The position numbers and the translations under genes were made by a program. 64,000 nt of DNA, taken from the NCBI RefSeq assembly GCF_900107305.1, contig NZ_FNPL01000001.1:62001-126000 (forward strand). The letters are read 5' to 3'. Source of the DNA: Thermoactinomyces sp. DSM 45892 (lineage in GTDB: Bacteria; Bacillota; Bacilli; Thermoactinomycetales; Thermoactinomycetaceae). The notes below the pieces were generated by a model. It was not told the origin of the DNA and made no database searches. It saw only the letters and a list, made by a program, of their open reading frames with translations. Shown here piece after piece: positions 1 through 7,040 of this stretch; the stretch's first letter is position 1, and every line of letters begins with the position of its first letter.

Positions 1-549
1 TTTAGTGCATCCATATCATTTGATTTTCGGAAGTTAGCATCACCAAGGATTTCTCGAAATTTCTCTGCAACCTCTTTTTTTCTATCACTACTTAACTCCG
101 CAACTTTACCCTGAATCTCCTCAATTAGTTCAGAGAGAGATTTATGTTCTCCTAGACTCTTGTTCGCTTGAGAACTCGTTTTGGCTTGTTCTATTTTGGC
201 GGTCTCTATTGCTTCAGTGTCATTACTATATAGTTCTAGAATCGTTTTATTGAATTCACATAAAAATGTCTGAACATCCAAATCTATTTCAGTAGGGAAG
301 TTGCGAAATCTCGTTCCACAAAGAATATTGCCGTCACTACGGAATCTCAACTTCCGCCTTTCAATTGGCTTTCCATCTTTTCCCTTTTCAACAAATAAGT
401 CTCCGTAGATAATCATATCTGCTTCACAAGCGATAATGTCTGATGTCTTAGTTTGCAAGTTAAACGTTGTATAGTCGTATTCAAATCCATCTCGGTTAGT
501 AATTTTTTTATTTTTTTCATGCCCGATTATAAAAACACCAAATCCTGCC
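1..549 (-). pseudogene. Sak4-like ATPase, C-terminal part in a shifted frame (runs off the window)
   Basis: This minus-strand frame is open from about 549 to the window edge. It starts with GFGVFIIGHEK, which is the continuation expected after the QIDR end of the upstream ATPase fragment: the conserved strand-plus-His segment of Sak4-type RecA-like ATPases. It continues with TKTSDIIACEADMIIYGDL, then an acidic coiled-coil-like tail rich in E, K and S. It has no start codon or ribosome binding site of its own at the junction. Translation reaches it only by a -1 shift at the CGC codon, or if the TAA at 550-553 arose from a lost base. The 3' end is outside the window. Confidence 0.6.
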
Positions 550-550
550 T

Positions 551-1030
551 TTAGCGATCAATCTGCTTATAAATCTCTTCTGATACGAGGGTGTAACCTT
601 TACCCCATGGAATGTCGGATATGTCAGTGTATCGTTTCCCATCTTGTCTACCCTCTCGCTTTGATATAAATGATATAGCATATCGTTCCAATGCAGTGAT
701 GGTATCGATAATGATAAAACGAAAAGGAATTTCGTCTTTGTATTCAATCAGCTCATCAATTACCTCGATAAACCCCTTACTTTCTACATTCGACGATGAA
801 TCTTCTGCGTAGTCAAAGTCTGTAACTGGAATTGCCTTTACGCCCGATATCGTCTTATATCCTATTTCTGTAGCCAATAGTAAAATAGGGTCCCAACTTC
901 CATAATGTTCTTTAGCTAAATCAAGTGCAAAGGTTGTTTTTCCAAACTTACTTTTTCCTAACATACTAATGAAATAGCCATCCAACGAAGCGACAGGCTT
1001 ATTTGGTTCCAAATGTTTTAAGAAAGACAT
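551..1030 (-). CDS. Sak4-like RecA-fold ATPase, N-terminal fragment
   Basis: A 159-aa RecA-fold ATPase fragment. The Walker A motif is GKSKFGKTTFA (about residues 25-35) and the Walker B-like strand is RFIIIDTITALERY (about 104-117). The domain resembles phage Sak4 single-strand annealing/recombination ATPases, which work with an ssDNA-binding protein, and an SSB-like gene lies 40 bp upstream in the same operon. The ATG has only a weak ribosome binding site and is probably coupled to that gene. The frame stops at QIDR, yet the missing half of the domain follows at once in the -1 frame. A normal family member is roughly twice this length, so this is a frameshifted gene, a sequencing error, or a recoding site without an obvious slippery heptamer. 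Confidence 0.75.
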   Translation of the reverse strand: MSFLKHLEPNKPVASLDGYFISMLGKSKFGKTTFALDLAKEHYGSWDPILLLATEIGYKTISGVKAIPVTDFDYAEDSSSNVESKGFIEVIDELIEYKDEIPFRFIIIDTITALERYAISFISKREGRQDGKRYTDISDIPWGKGYTLVSEEIYKQIDR

Positions 1031-1070
1031 GTATCAATCTCCTTTTCTAATAGTTACTTAATGATGTCGA

Positions 1071-2189
1071 TTAAAAAGGCAATTCCAATTCATCATCTAA
1101 GTCATGTTTCGCCTTAAACGGGTTTGATCTACTGCTACTTCTACCACCTAATTCTTCTACCAGCTTGTCCTCTCCAAAAAGTACATCCTTCACGAAATCT
1201 TCTTCCTGATACACTTTTTTGTCCCATGCTCGAACACCTTCTATCTGTAATTCGCTTATGTATGACTTAGAGGACCAAGAACGTGCATGGTTCGGTTTTG
1301 CTCGCCCTCCTAAAGCTAACAACAAATCCTCTTCCTCACGAAAATCTTCTTGGATAATAACTCGATTCACTATATTACCGTCAATTTTTATTACATCACC
1401 AAAATGAAACTTTTTTTGGAGGTTTGATGCCAATCGGTACATTGTTTCATCTATGCCACCTTTACCATCTGAAAAATCGAGGGCAAATTCACTATCAGCA
1501 AAGTTTGTTCTTTTATCAATCATACGCCCTGTCACATAAGCTTTTGAATTATCTCTATCTAACTCTACTCCAATGAACACCATTGCTTGTTCAAAAAATG
1601 AAAGTTCTTTGAATTCATTTGAATCAAATTCTATGTCTTCTTTCTGTTTTGTAATTCTTTTGATCCAAAAGTTTCTACTTCTTTTTTTTTCACCATTTCT
1701 ACTTTCATATTCGCTATAGTTGATTTCACCCTCTATTAGAACAGAGTCGCCATTTTTGAAACAATCATGTATGTATTTAGAAGCAGTATATCTTGGCATC
1801 CCTTCCTTAACGATTCTTCCCGTTTCTTCATCACTCACAAAAATCTTAGTTTGGAGAACTTCATATCCATCTGCTTCTAGTTTCTTCTTATTCTTAATCC
1901 ACTCGCCATAGGCAACCATCTCTCCTTTGTATTTAACCTTTTTTACTTTAGCTTCATTTGCCAATTTTTGATTCCATAGATGTACTTCTTTTGGTTGATA
2001 ATCATGCATTTCAATTAGGATCTCATTGGTTTCAGAAGTCTTTACTCCAAAACGTAATTTTCGATACGTCTCTCCTTTTCGTTTCCCTTGCGCAGATACT
2101 TCTTCGTTAAAAGCCCCTTGTCGATCTAATCTAGTTAATTTACCCATTAACTTAAATTCATTTTTAGTTTGCTTCAATTCATTTGCCAT
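1071..2189 (-). CDS. Phage ssDNA-binding protein with OB folds and an SSB-type C-terminal tip
   Basis: A 372-aa protein proposed to coat single-stranded DNA during phage replication or recombination. It ends DDELELPF, an acidic tip with a terminal Pro-Phe like the SSB tail that docks replication and repair enzymes. The body looks like repeated OB-fold beta segments (for example NEFKLMGKLTRL near the N-terminus, KNGDSVLIEGEINYSEYESR in the middle, and KAYVTGRMI later). I chose the ATG at 2189 over an overlapping TTG at 2192 because GGTGGTG lies 5-8 bases upstream. It is first in an operon with the Sak4-like ATPase. Two promoter-like elements carrying the phage repeat lie upstream at 2206-2235 and 2295-2324, so it is probably lysogeny-repressed. 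Confidence 0.7.
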   Translation of the reverse strand: MANELKQTKNEFKLMGKLTRLDRQGAFNEEVSAQGKRKGETYRKLRFGVKTSETNEILIEMHDYQPKEVHLWNQKLANEAKVKKVKYKGEMVAYGEWIKNKKKLEADGYEVLQTKIFVSDEETGRIVKEGMPRYTASKYIHDCFKNGDSVLIEGEINYSEYESRNGEKKRSRNFWIKRITKQKEDIEFDSNEFKELSFFEQAMVFIGVELDRDNSKAYVTGRMIDKRTNFADSEFALDFSDGKGGIDETMYRLASNLQKKFHFGDVIKIDGNIVNRVIIQEDFREEEDLLLALGGRAKPNHARSWSSKSYISELQIEGVRAWDKKVYQEEDFVKDVLFGEDKLVEELGGRSSSRSNPFKAKHDLDDELELPF

Positions 2190-2205
2190 CAATACACCAC
2201 CAGTT

Positions 2206-2235
2206 ATTATATAATTAATTTTATGTACATAATCT
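2206..2235 (-). promoter_or_regulatory. Repeat element GTACATAAAATTAAT over a -10 box upstream of the SSB-like gene
   Basis: Read on the minus strand this is GTACATAAAATTAAT followed by TATAAT (2211-2206) with an 18-base spacer. The -35 position holds AGATTA, a poor match. It lies 17 bases upstream of the SSB-like start codon. It is one copy of the element seen at about eight other places in the first 17 kb. Confidence 0.6.
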
Positions 2236-2243
2236 AAAAATTT

Positions 2244-2272
2244 ATGGAAAGAGTATAATTAGCTCTTTCCAT
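2244..2272 (-). other. Perfect 10-bp inverted repeat between two promoter-like elements
   Basis: ATGGAAAGAG (2244-2253) is repeated inverted as CTCTTTCCAT (2263-2272) with a 9-base loop. On the minus strand it is followed by AAATTTTTAG. A transcript from the upstream promoter (2295-2324) would carry it in its leader, so it could be a weak terminator or attenuator, or a regulator site between the promoters. Confidence 0.45.
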
Positions 2273-2294
2273 AAAGAATGATTTTCATGCTTTT

Positions 2295-2324
2295 ATTATA
2301 TCATTATTTTTATGTGCCAGTCAA
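2295..2324 (-). promoter_or_regulatory. Sigma-A promoter with embedded repeat element (SSB-like/Sak4 operon)
   Basis: On the minus strand: TTGACT (2324-2319), an 18-base spacer containing CACATAAAAATAAT, then TATAAT (2300-2295). Both boxes are good sigma-A matches. The spacer is occupied by the phage repeat, so a protein bound there would block RNA polymerase. It points toward the SSB-like gene. Confidence 0.65.
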
Positions 2325-2328
2325 ACAC

Positions 2329-2715
2329 CTACAGTATGTACTTTAAAATGCTAAAATTCTTGTTCTTCTTAAAATTTTCAAAGATACACTCAAGTGTAAT
2401 CTTGCCATTATTGAGAGATTGTTTAATTAAGGATATATCAGTCACTTCAAATTGCAATAGAAACGTTGCTTCAAAAGCTATAGAAATTCCTTTGTTGTTA
2501 CAGAGCTTTAAAAACTCTTCAAGCGTTATACTAGAGCTCGATATTCTATACTCCCTGTAATCCATTAAATCCTCAATAGCATGCATATTGGTTCCGTAGT
2601 AGTTTCTGTAAAAATATTCACGTTCTCCGCTTGTTTTTAGTAATAGAAGCGCAATTGATGGTAAACATAAGTCATTGATAAGATTTTCCCAATCATCATT
2701 TGCTTTAATTAACAT
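2329..2715 (-). CDS. Hypothetical phage protein
   Basis: A 128-aa protein that I do not recognise. The frame is open further upstream to 2787, but AAGGAG lies 6 bases before the ATG at 2715, while the upstream ATGs have no ribosome binding site, so I use 2715. There are no membrane segments or cysteine motifs; the C-terminus is lysine-rich (FENFKKNKNF). It lies between the SSB-like operon promoter and the candidate master repressor, on the same strand. A possible promoter upstream reads TTGTTG, 17 bases, TATAAT (about 2836-2808). A role in regulation of the neighbouring genes is only a guess from position. Confidence 0.55.
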   Translation of the reverse strand: MLIKANDDWENLINDLCLPSIALLLLKTSGEREYFYRNYYGTNMHAIEDLMDYREYRISSSSITLEEFLKLCNNKGISIAFEATFLLQFEVTDISLIKQSLNNGKITLECIFENFKKNKNFSILKYIL

Positions 2716-2948
2716 GAGATTCTCCTTCACATAAAAATAGTATGAGATTCTCTCGTACATTTTTTCACTATAACAATGAACATTCATTCATTATAAATCT
2801 ACTTCCAATTAATTATATACCTTTTTTTTGCAGTCAACAAACATTAACATATAATTTTTACTTATTATAATAGATTACACACTGTGATCGGTTAAAAAGA
2901 ATTATCTCAGGATTGTTATTAGATTTAGAACATTCCCCAAAGATATCT

Positions 2949-3012
2949 AAATGTCTCCAGACCAAAAGATACTATTGTGATCACAATAGTATCTTTTGGT
3001 CTGGAGACATTT
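2949..3012. repeat. Perfect 64-bp palindrome, two 32-bp arms without a spacer
   Basis: AAATGTCTCCAGACC... (2949-2980) is followed directly by its exact reverse complement (2981-3012), meeting at GTGATCAC. I checked it base by base and found no mismatch and no loop. It begins 14 bp after the stop of the candidate repressor gene. It could act as a transcription terminator, since the minus-strand RNA would fold into a very strong hairpin, but the T-tract is short (ATTTAGATATC) and the arms are far longer than a terminator needs. Confidence 0.9.
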
Positions 3013-3025
3013 TAAAAATGCAAAT

Positions 3026-4009
3026 TTATTTAGGATAGATTTTTCGTATATTATCCATTGTTAAAAAGCCCTTTAAGTTATGGTATGATGTTAAGTTAAA
3101 ACGATCGGCAACAATTTTAAGATCGTTCAGAGTAAGTTCCTTGGCATCTCCAATAATCTGATTTGCGTAACGCATCATACCAGAACGCTGAATCAGCTTC
3201 GGCTTTATATTATCAATACTCATTTTCCTCATAACACTGTCTATCCTTTTATATATATTTTGTATTTCCAGTGGCGAATTTTTAAAATTGGAGTTACTAT
3301 TAAGAGCCACACTTCTAACAACATATGTATTATCTACCAAATCCTCAATAGATCCGTCTCTTGTCTTATAACTCTTTTGAATACGTGCGCCCATAATTAG
3401 TTCAATAGTACGCTCATCCACTTTCAGAGTCCGTTCTTTAAATCTCACAGGCAAACCTTTATCATCAGTTACAAGGCTATTAATTAATTGTACTGTATGA
3501 TTATGAATATCAACATCGTCAATTTTTAAATTCCGTATCTCGCTCATTTCCTTTCCTCCGACTCCTTCAAAGAGCAGGCGAAATATAACAGCATCTTGAT
3601 AATTGTCACATTGGTCCTCAATTCTTCGCAACTGGCCCTCTGCTAGATAAACTTCTTGATTGACCACATACTTCATAAAATCATCGGGTTTTAACTGTTC
3701 CAATAGATTGCTAGTAGCCAATCCTTTTTGAACACACCATTTCAAGTAACCTGAAATTACACGTCCATATGATACAATAGTATTGCGATTATTCGATTTA
3801 AAACTATATAAAACCTTTTCTATTTCTTCAAATGTAAACTGATTAAGATCTTTGTTCAACATTCGTTCCAATGCAGATGCAATTAACAATACCCTAGTAT
3901 AATATTTTACTGTGTCTTGATTTGAAGATAAACTATCAAAAAATAGATGCTTTATCTCTTCATTATATAAGGAACCATTCTTTCCACCCGTAACATCTCT
4001 TGACTTCAT
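3026..4009 (-). CDS. Degenerate tyrosine-recombinase-fold protein, candidate MrpR (YopR)-like lysogeny repressor
   Basis: 327 aa, with a core-binding-like N-terminal half (helices through QDTVKYYTRVLLIASALERM and NTIVSYGRVISGYLKW) and a recombinase-like catalytic half. The catalytic set is missing: where active enzymes have G-L-R the protein reads FEGVGGKEMSEIRNL, and the HxxR box reads IQRSGMMRYA. SPbeta MrpR (YopR) is a repressor of about 325 aa with this fold and no recombinase activity; it binds a repeated operator across the prophage. The same logic fits here: two repeat elements lie upstream (4045-4064 and 4152-4171) and others lie at early promoters. It is probably autoregulated. That it is the repressor is inference; the lost catalytic residues are seen. 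Confidence 0.7.
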   Translation of the reverse strand: MKSRDVTGGKNGSLYNEEIKHLFFDSLSSNQDTVKYYTRVLLIASALERMLNKDLNQFTFEEIEKVLYSFKSNNRNTIVSYGRVISGYLKWCVQKGLATSNLLEQLKPDDFMKYVVNQEVYLAEGQLRRIEDQCDNYQDAVIFRLLFEGVGGKEMSEIRNLKIDDVDIHNHTVQLINSLVTDDKGLPVRFKERTLKVDERTIELIMGARIQKSYKTRDGSIEDLVDNTYVVRSVALNSNSNFKNSPLEIQNIYKRIDSVMRKMSIDNIKPKLIQRSGMMRYANQIIGDAKELTLNDLKIVADRFNLTSYHNLKGFLTMDNIRKIYPK

Positions 4010-4044
4010 TCAACAACCCACTCCCACTATCATTTATCTCAATG

Positions 4045-4064
4045 AAGTACCGAAAAATAATTAA
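4045..4064 (+). promoter_or_regulatory. Repeat element variant AAGTACCGAAAAATAATT upstream of the repressor-like gene
   Basis: A variant of the phage repeat in plus orientation, ending ATTAAATAAACTGAAT, about 40 bp upstream of the candidate repressor start. A second copy follows 107 bp away with the same downstream half. The pair lacks the TATAAT seen in the early promoters, so it looks like an operator pair and not a promoter for plus-strand genes. Confidence 0.5.
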
Positions 4065-4151
4065 ATAAACTGAATTCATCCTACTGTAATATCTTGAGGT
4101 TTTATTTAATCTCCCACTCTTAAATCGTTTATCTCATCGTCTGTATTCCCT

Positions 4152-4171
4152 AAGTACAGAAAAATAATTAC
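4152..4171 (+). promoter_or_regulatory. Second repeat element variant AAGTACAGAAAAATAATT upstream of the repressor-like gene
   Basis: A direct repeat of the element at 4045, continuing TACATAAACTGAATATA. Both are preceded by a TTTATCTCA segment (4033-4041 and 4127-4135), so about 50 bp has been duplicated or kept in tandem. It is consistent with autoregulation by a protein that binds adjacent sites. Confidence 0.5.
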
Positions 4172-4346
4172 ATAAACTGAATATATGACAAGAAAAGTTT
4201 AATGTCAAACCACAATCCAAATCTATGTAAAATATTTCTAATATCAGCCTCCATTCGTTTATCAGAAAGTTAATTTATACACTTCAGGAAAATCAGGTTT
4301 CTAATATATTCATATAGCATAATTTCTCTAACCATTTAACTATATA
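4172..4346. other. AT-rich non-coding stretch between operators and terminator
   Basis: I see no credible gene here. It holds AT-rich sequence between the second operator copy and the terminator of the next minus-strand operon. A promoter for the candidate repressor may lie in the wider 4010-4346 gap, but no clear minus-strand -35/-10 pair stands out. Confidence 0.4.
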
Positions 4347-4403
4347 AAACAGCACCTCCAACTGTTGGGTTTCATTTCATGTCCAACAATTGGGGTGCTG
4401 TTT
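4347..4403 (-). terminator. Rho-independent terminator of the early minus-strand operon
   Basis: AAACAGCACC..CCAACTGTTGG (4347-4368) pairs with CCAACAATTGGGGTGCTGTTT (4383-4403) with two small imperfections. On the minus strand the stem is followed by TTTTATATAG. It ends the operon whose last gene stops at 4448. Confidence 0.8.
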
Positions 4404-4447
4404 ATTAACAAATAGAAAGTTTTTCGTCCAATCCAATTATACAAGAG

Positions 4448-4801
4448 CTATTTCAACATCTCTTCCAACATACGCTCTGCATCATCAATTCTATCAAATA
4501 CATCATCTAAATCATCATAGTCGCGATCGCTCAGAATTTCGGTTACTTCATCTAGATCACAATACCTCTCCTCTATTTTCTCTCTTCTGGATTCGGAAAG
4601 TTCATCCATATACTCATTCAGTTCCGAAGAAAATGACTCTACTTCATTGGATACATCATTTATACATTCTTCCAATACACCCGAGATAATCTCTTGCTTC
4701 AATTGGTCAGTATCCCAAGACTGTATATCAAGCTCTTGCAATTCTTCATCCAATTCATCCACTTTGGTCAATACTTTCAAGAATACTAGGCTTCTTCTCA
4801 T
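4448..4801 (-). CDS. Small acidic coiled-coil protein, possibly frameshifted
   Basis: A 117-aa strongly acidic helical protein (for example DELDEELQELD and DLDDVFDRIDDAERM) of unknown function, last gene of the early minus operon. The first 12 codons (MRRSLVFLKVLT) are unlike the rest. A better start, TTG at 4874 behind AAAGGAG, lies in another frame that encodes a matching charged helix (RTEQKERLTDIL, EARKELNEKKPSILESIDQ) and stops at about 4747. Removing one A from the AAA near 4752 joins the two frames into one protein of about 140 aa. So the real gene may be 4448..4874 with a one-base insertion. The alternative is a short upstream ORF overlapping a second gene. Confidence 0.55.
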   Translation of the reverse strand: MRRSLVFLKVLTKVDELDEELQELDIQSWDTDQLKQEIISGVLEECINDVSNEVESFSSELNEYMDELSESRREKIEERYCDLDEVTEILSDRDYDDLDDVFDRIDDAERMLEEMLK

Positions 4802-4904
4802 TTAACTCTTTTCTTGCTTCTTCCATAGATACAAGTATATCTGTCAATCTTTCTTTCTGTTCTGTACGGTTCAAGTTGTATTCTCCTTTTGACGTACTTA
4901 TTAT

Positions 4905-5261
4905 TTATGCCTTGACCTTGTCTGTGATATGGCAAATTTCCTCTTCAAGCGTAGACTTAAGGATGCCTCTAGTTCTTGCAAACAGAGTGACCCCTCTCCG
5001 CATTTTGAAATCTAGCTTGTCCCATATATCGGAGTCTTCCATCTGTTTCAAGCCTGCATTCAATTCCTCTACCTTACCATTAAAACCATTCTTGATGGAA
5101 ACTTTTCCAAAAAAAGTTTGAATCTGATCATCATCCAAATAGTTGATAAGCTCAGCAAAGCATTTATATGATTCTGTATATTGAGCCAGAGCTTCATCAC
5201 TAGTTCTTTCTTCAACCAATTCCTTACAAATATCTAGCAACTTAATCAAATCTGTTTTCAT
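4905..5261 (-). CDS. Hypothetical early phage protein
   Basis: A 118-aa, mostly helical, charged protein beginning MKTDLIKLLDICKELVEE. I do not recognise the family. The frame extends upstream to 5309, but AGAGGAG lies 8 bases before the ATG at 5261, which decides the start. There are no membrane segments or metal-binding motifs. It is in the same operon as the small acidic protein downstream and the SprT-like gene upstream. Confidence 0.6.
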   Translation of the reverse strand: MKTDLIKLLDICKELVEERTSDEALAQYTESYKCFAELINYLDDDQIQTFFGKVSIKNGFNGKVEELNAGLKQMEDSDIWDKLDFKMRRGVTLFARTRGILKSTLEEEICHITDKVKA

Positions 5262-5325
5262 TATAAAAACTCCTCTTCGTATTTGTAGGTAGCCGTTTTC
5301 ATAATACATTTATGTCGTGCAACGA

Positions 5326-5800
5326 TTACTGATGAACTACCCCTTTTAAACATATTAACTTTTTCGAACAACATTTTGATAGATATTTCTCAATTTTTCT
5401 TTTTCGTGGAGTACCACCTAAATATACGTTGCATCCCGAGCAATGGTATAAATACCCCTCTCCTTGATATAAGGTTGTCTTGGTGCCCGAAATGCCAAGC
5501 CTTCGCAATTCACTTTCAAAATAAACTTCTCCATCTCTAAACGGCTTCTGCAACATAAAACATGCGTAATGAACTAACCCATGATATACGGTATCTAATA
5601 TTTCCTCATCAGACCCGTAAACAAGAAGCTTTTTAGAGATGTCAATCTTTACTGGGATGCGGTTAACAACATCACAGTGAAAAACTCCCTAATACTTTTT
5701 TAATTCTGCCGTTACTCACGATCGGGATCATGAGCTTCAGCTTGTACTCTTTTTCAAAAAAGGCATTAGCGATCCTAACAATCTCCTCTTCTGTCAACAT
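5326..5800 (-). pseudogene. SprT-like zinc-metalloprotease-type protein, frameshifted
   Basis: The ATG at 5800 has a strong site (AAGGGAG) and starts LTEEEIVRIANAFFEKEY. The frame stops at 5682 in SFSL. In the next frame the family continues: FHCDVVNRIPVKIDISKKLL, DTVYHGLVHYACFML, then a zinc ribbon with YLYHCSGCN...CC. Dropping one T from the TTTTT run at 5690-5694 restores a single protein of about 157 aa with the SprT layout: HxxxH helix, then a Cys-rich ribbon. The usual HExxH reads HGLVH, so the catalytic glutamate is replaced by glycine and protease activity is doubtful even without the frameshift. The frame is also open upstream of 5800 without a start codon. It lies next to the AP2 gene. 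Confidence 0.6.
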
Positions 5801-5939
5801 GGCATCTCCCTTTGAAAAAACATAATAAAAGTAACCTTTTATCCACTTTGGAATATGTAGGGGGCTACTAGGTTGACTCCCTACAAGAGCTTGTACACTT
5901 TCAATCAGAGTAACCTTATTGGGGTTGTCAGTAGGAATG

Positions 5940-6611
5940 TCAATTATTTTCTAGAAACGGTTTATGATGCTTTTCTTCTAAAGCTTTCCGTGCCGCAGTA
6001 GCATCCTCTATAGTATCATAATAACCTGCTCGGTATGTTTTTCCGTTGATCGTGAGGTAAGCGGTGTACTTTATACTACCGTTTGGCAACTCCATCCTAC
6101 CAACGCCTTTTACCCCCGTTGAGTTGTTGCTTCCAACTTTTCTTTTAAGAGAAGGCACATGTGCGCCCGCTTTATTATTTTTCTCCCGATAATTTTGCAT
6201 TGAAATTTGAACGTTTGATTTTCTTAAACAGCCACATGACTTGACATGTTCTCTTTTCAAGTCAAATGAGTGTACATCCTTTTGTTCCCCACAATCACAT
6301 TGACATCTCCACAACGTATTGGATTTTCTCTCGATAGTCACAAGCAAACCGAAACGATCTCCTGCGTGTACATCATTGACCACGTTTCGGTTTCGCACAC
6401 TCTCTACCTGTAAACATCCACACGATCTAGTTTCTCCGTTAGCGAGGCTACTCCCGCGTATAGCTTTCGTATTCCCACAGGTACATTTACAATGCCAGTA
6501 GCGACTGCGATTTTTCACTCCTGCATCTTCTATGACAGTTAGTCTGCCAAATACTTTACCTGTTAAATCTTTTTGAGGTTTAGATGATTTGTTTAGGTCT
6601 TTAGGTGACAT
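5940..6611 (-). CDS. AP2-domain DNA-binding protein with two CxCG/CGCL zinc-ribbon-like repeats
   Basis: About 223 aa. Two repeats have the pattern WHCKCTCG...SCGCL and WRCQCDCG...SCGCL, a probable metal-binding DNA-recognition module seen in phage homing-type proteins. The C-terminus is an AP2/ERF-like domain: NNSTGVKGVGRM, YTAYLTINGKTYRAGYYDT, then a helix AARKALEEKHHKPF. No HNH or GIY-YIG nuclease residues are visible, so it may be a DNA-binding factor or a remnant of a homing element. I prefer the ATG at 6611 (GAGAGGAG upstream); the frame is open to 6674. Stem-loop sequences with GTAG ends flank the gene on both sides, which fits an insertion into the operon. Confidence 0.75.
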   Translation of the reverse strand: MSPKDLNKSSKPQKDLTGKVFGRLTVIEDAGVKNRSRYWHCKCTCGNTKAIRGSSLANGETRSCGCLQVESVRNRNVVNDVHAGDRFGLLVTIERKSNTLWRCQCDCGEQKDVHSFDLKREHVKSCGCLRKSNVQISMQNYREKNNKAGAHVPSLKRKVGSNNSTGVKGVGRMELPNGSIKYTAYLTINGKTYRAGYYDTIEDATAARKALEEKHHKPFLENN

Positions 6612-6699
6612 ATACTCCAACTCCTCTCTCATGTTGCACATCATTTCTTTTTGGTAGCCCCCCACCACATACAATGATGAGGGACTACTTTCATTTCAA

Positions 6700-6894
6700 T
6701 CATTCGATTTCGACGTATTTCCCTATAATGGATAGGGCTTGGTTATAACTATCGCTATTTTCCACCTCCTCTATCATGGAGACGACTTGCTCGTCCATGT
6801 TTGCTTCTCTCAATGCTCGGCGGGCAATCACCATCAGGTTATAAATGTTCCCGTCTTGCCCGAGTAATCGTACTGTTGGCTTATCTGTATTCAT
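6700..6894 (-). CDS. Small hypothetical phage protein
   Basis: A 64-aa protein with the start MNTDKPTVRLLGQDGNIYNL and a helical C-terminal half. The ribosome binding site AAAGGAGGG lies just upstream of the ATG. The opening resembles small phage/plasmid proteins built around VxLxGxDGNxFxL, with unknown function. It lies directly upstream of the AP2 gene in the early minus operon. Confidence 0.65.
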   Translation of the reverse strand: MNTDKPTVRLLGQDGNIYNLMVIARRALREANMDEQVVSMIEEVENSDSYNQALSIIGKYVEIE

Positions 6895-7040
6895 TTTTGA
6901 ATCCCTCCTTTATATTGAATATTCCATAATTTATAGCTATCCTTGAGGGCTCCACTCCTAAAATCACACATCTTATTTCACATTCGATTCACCTACTTGT
7001 TCCTATTGCATTATAACCGCAACAACACAAATCTTTAATG

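Noticed and set aside
2722-2742. CACATAAAAATAGTATGAG as a plus-strand operator copy
   Set aside because: It lies at the ribosome binding site of a minus-strand gene and matches only part of the motif; likely chance in AT-rich DNA.
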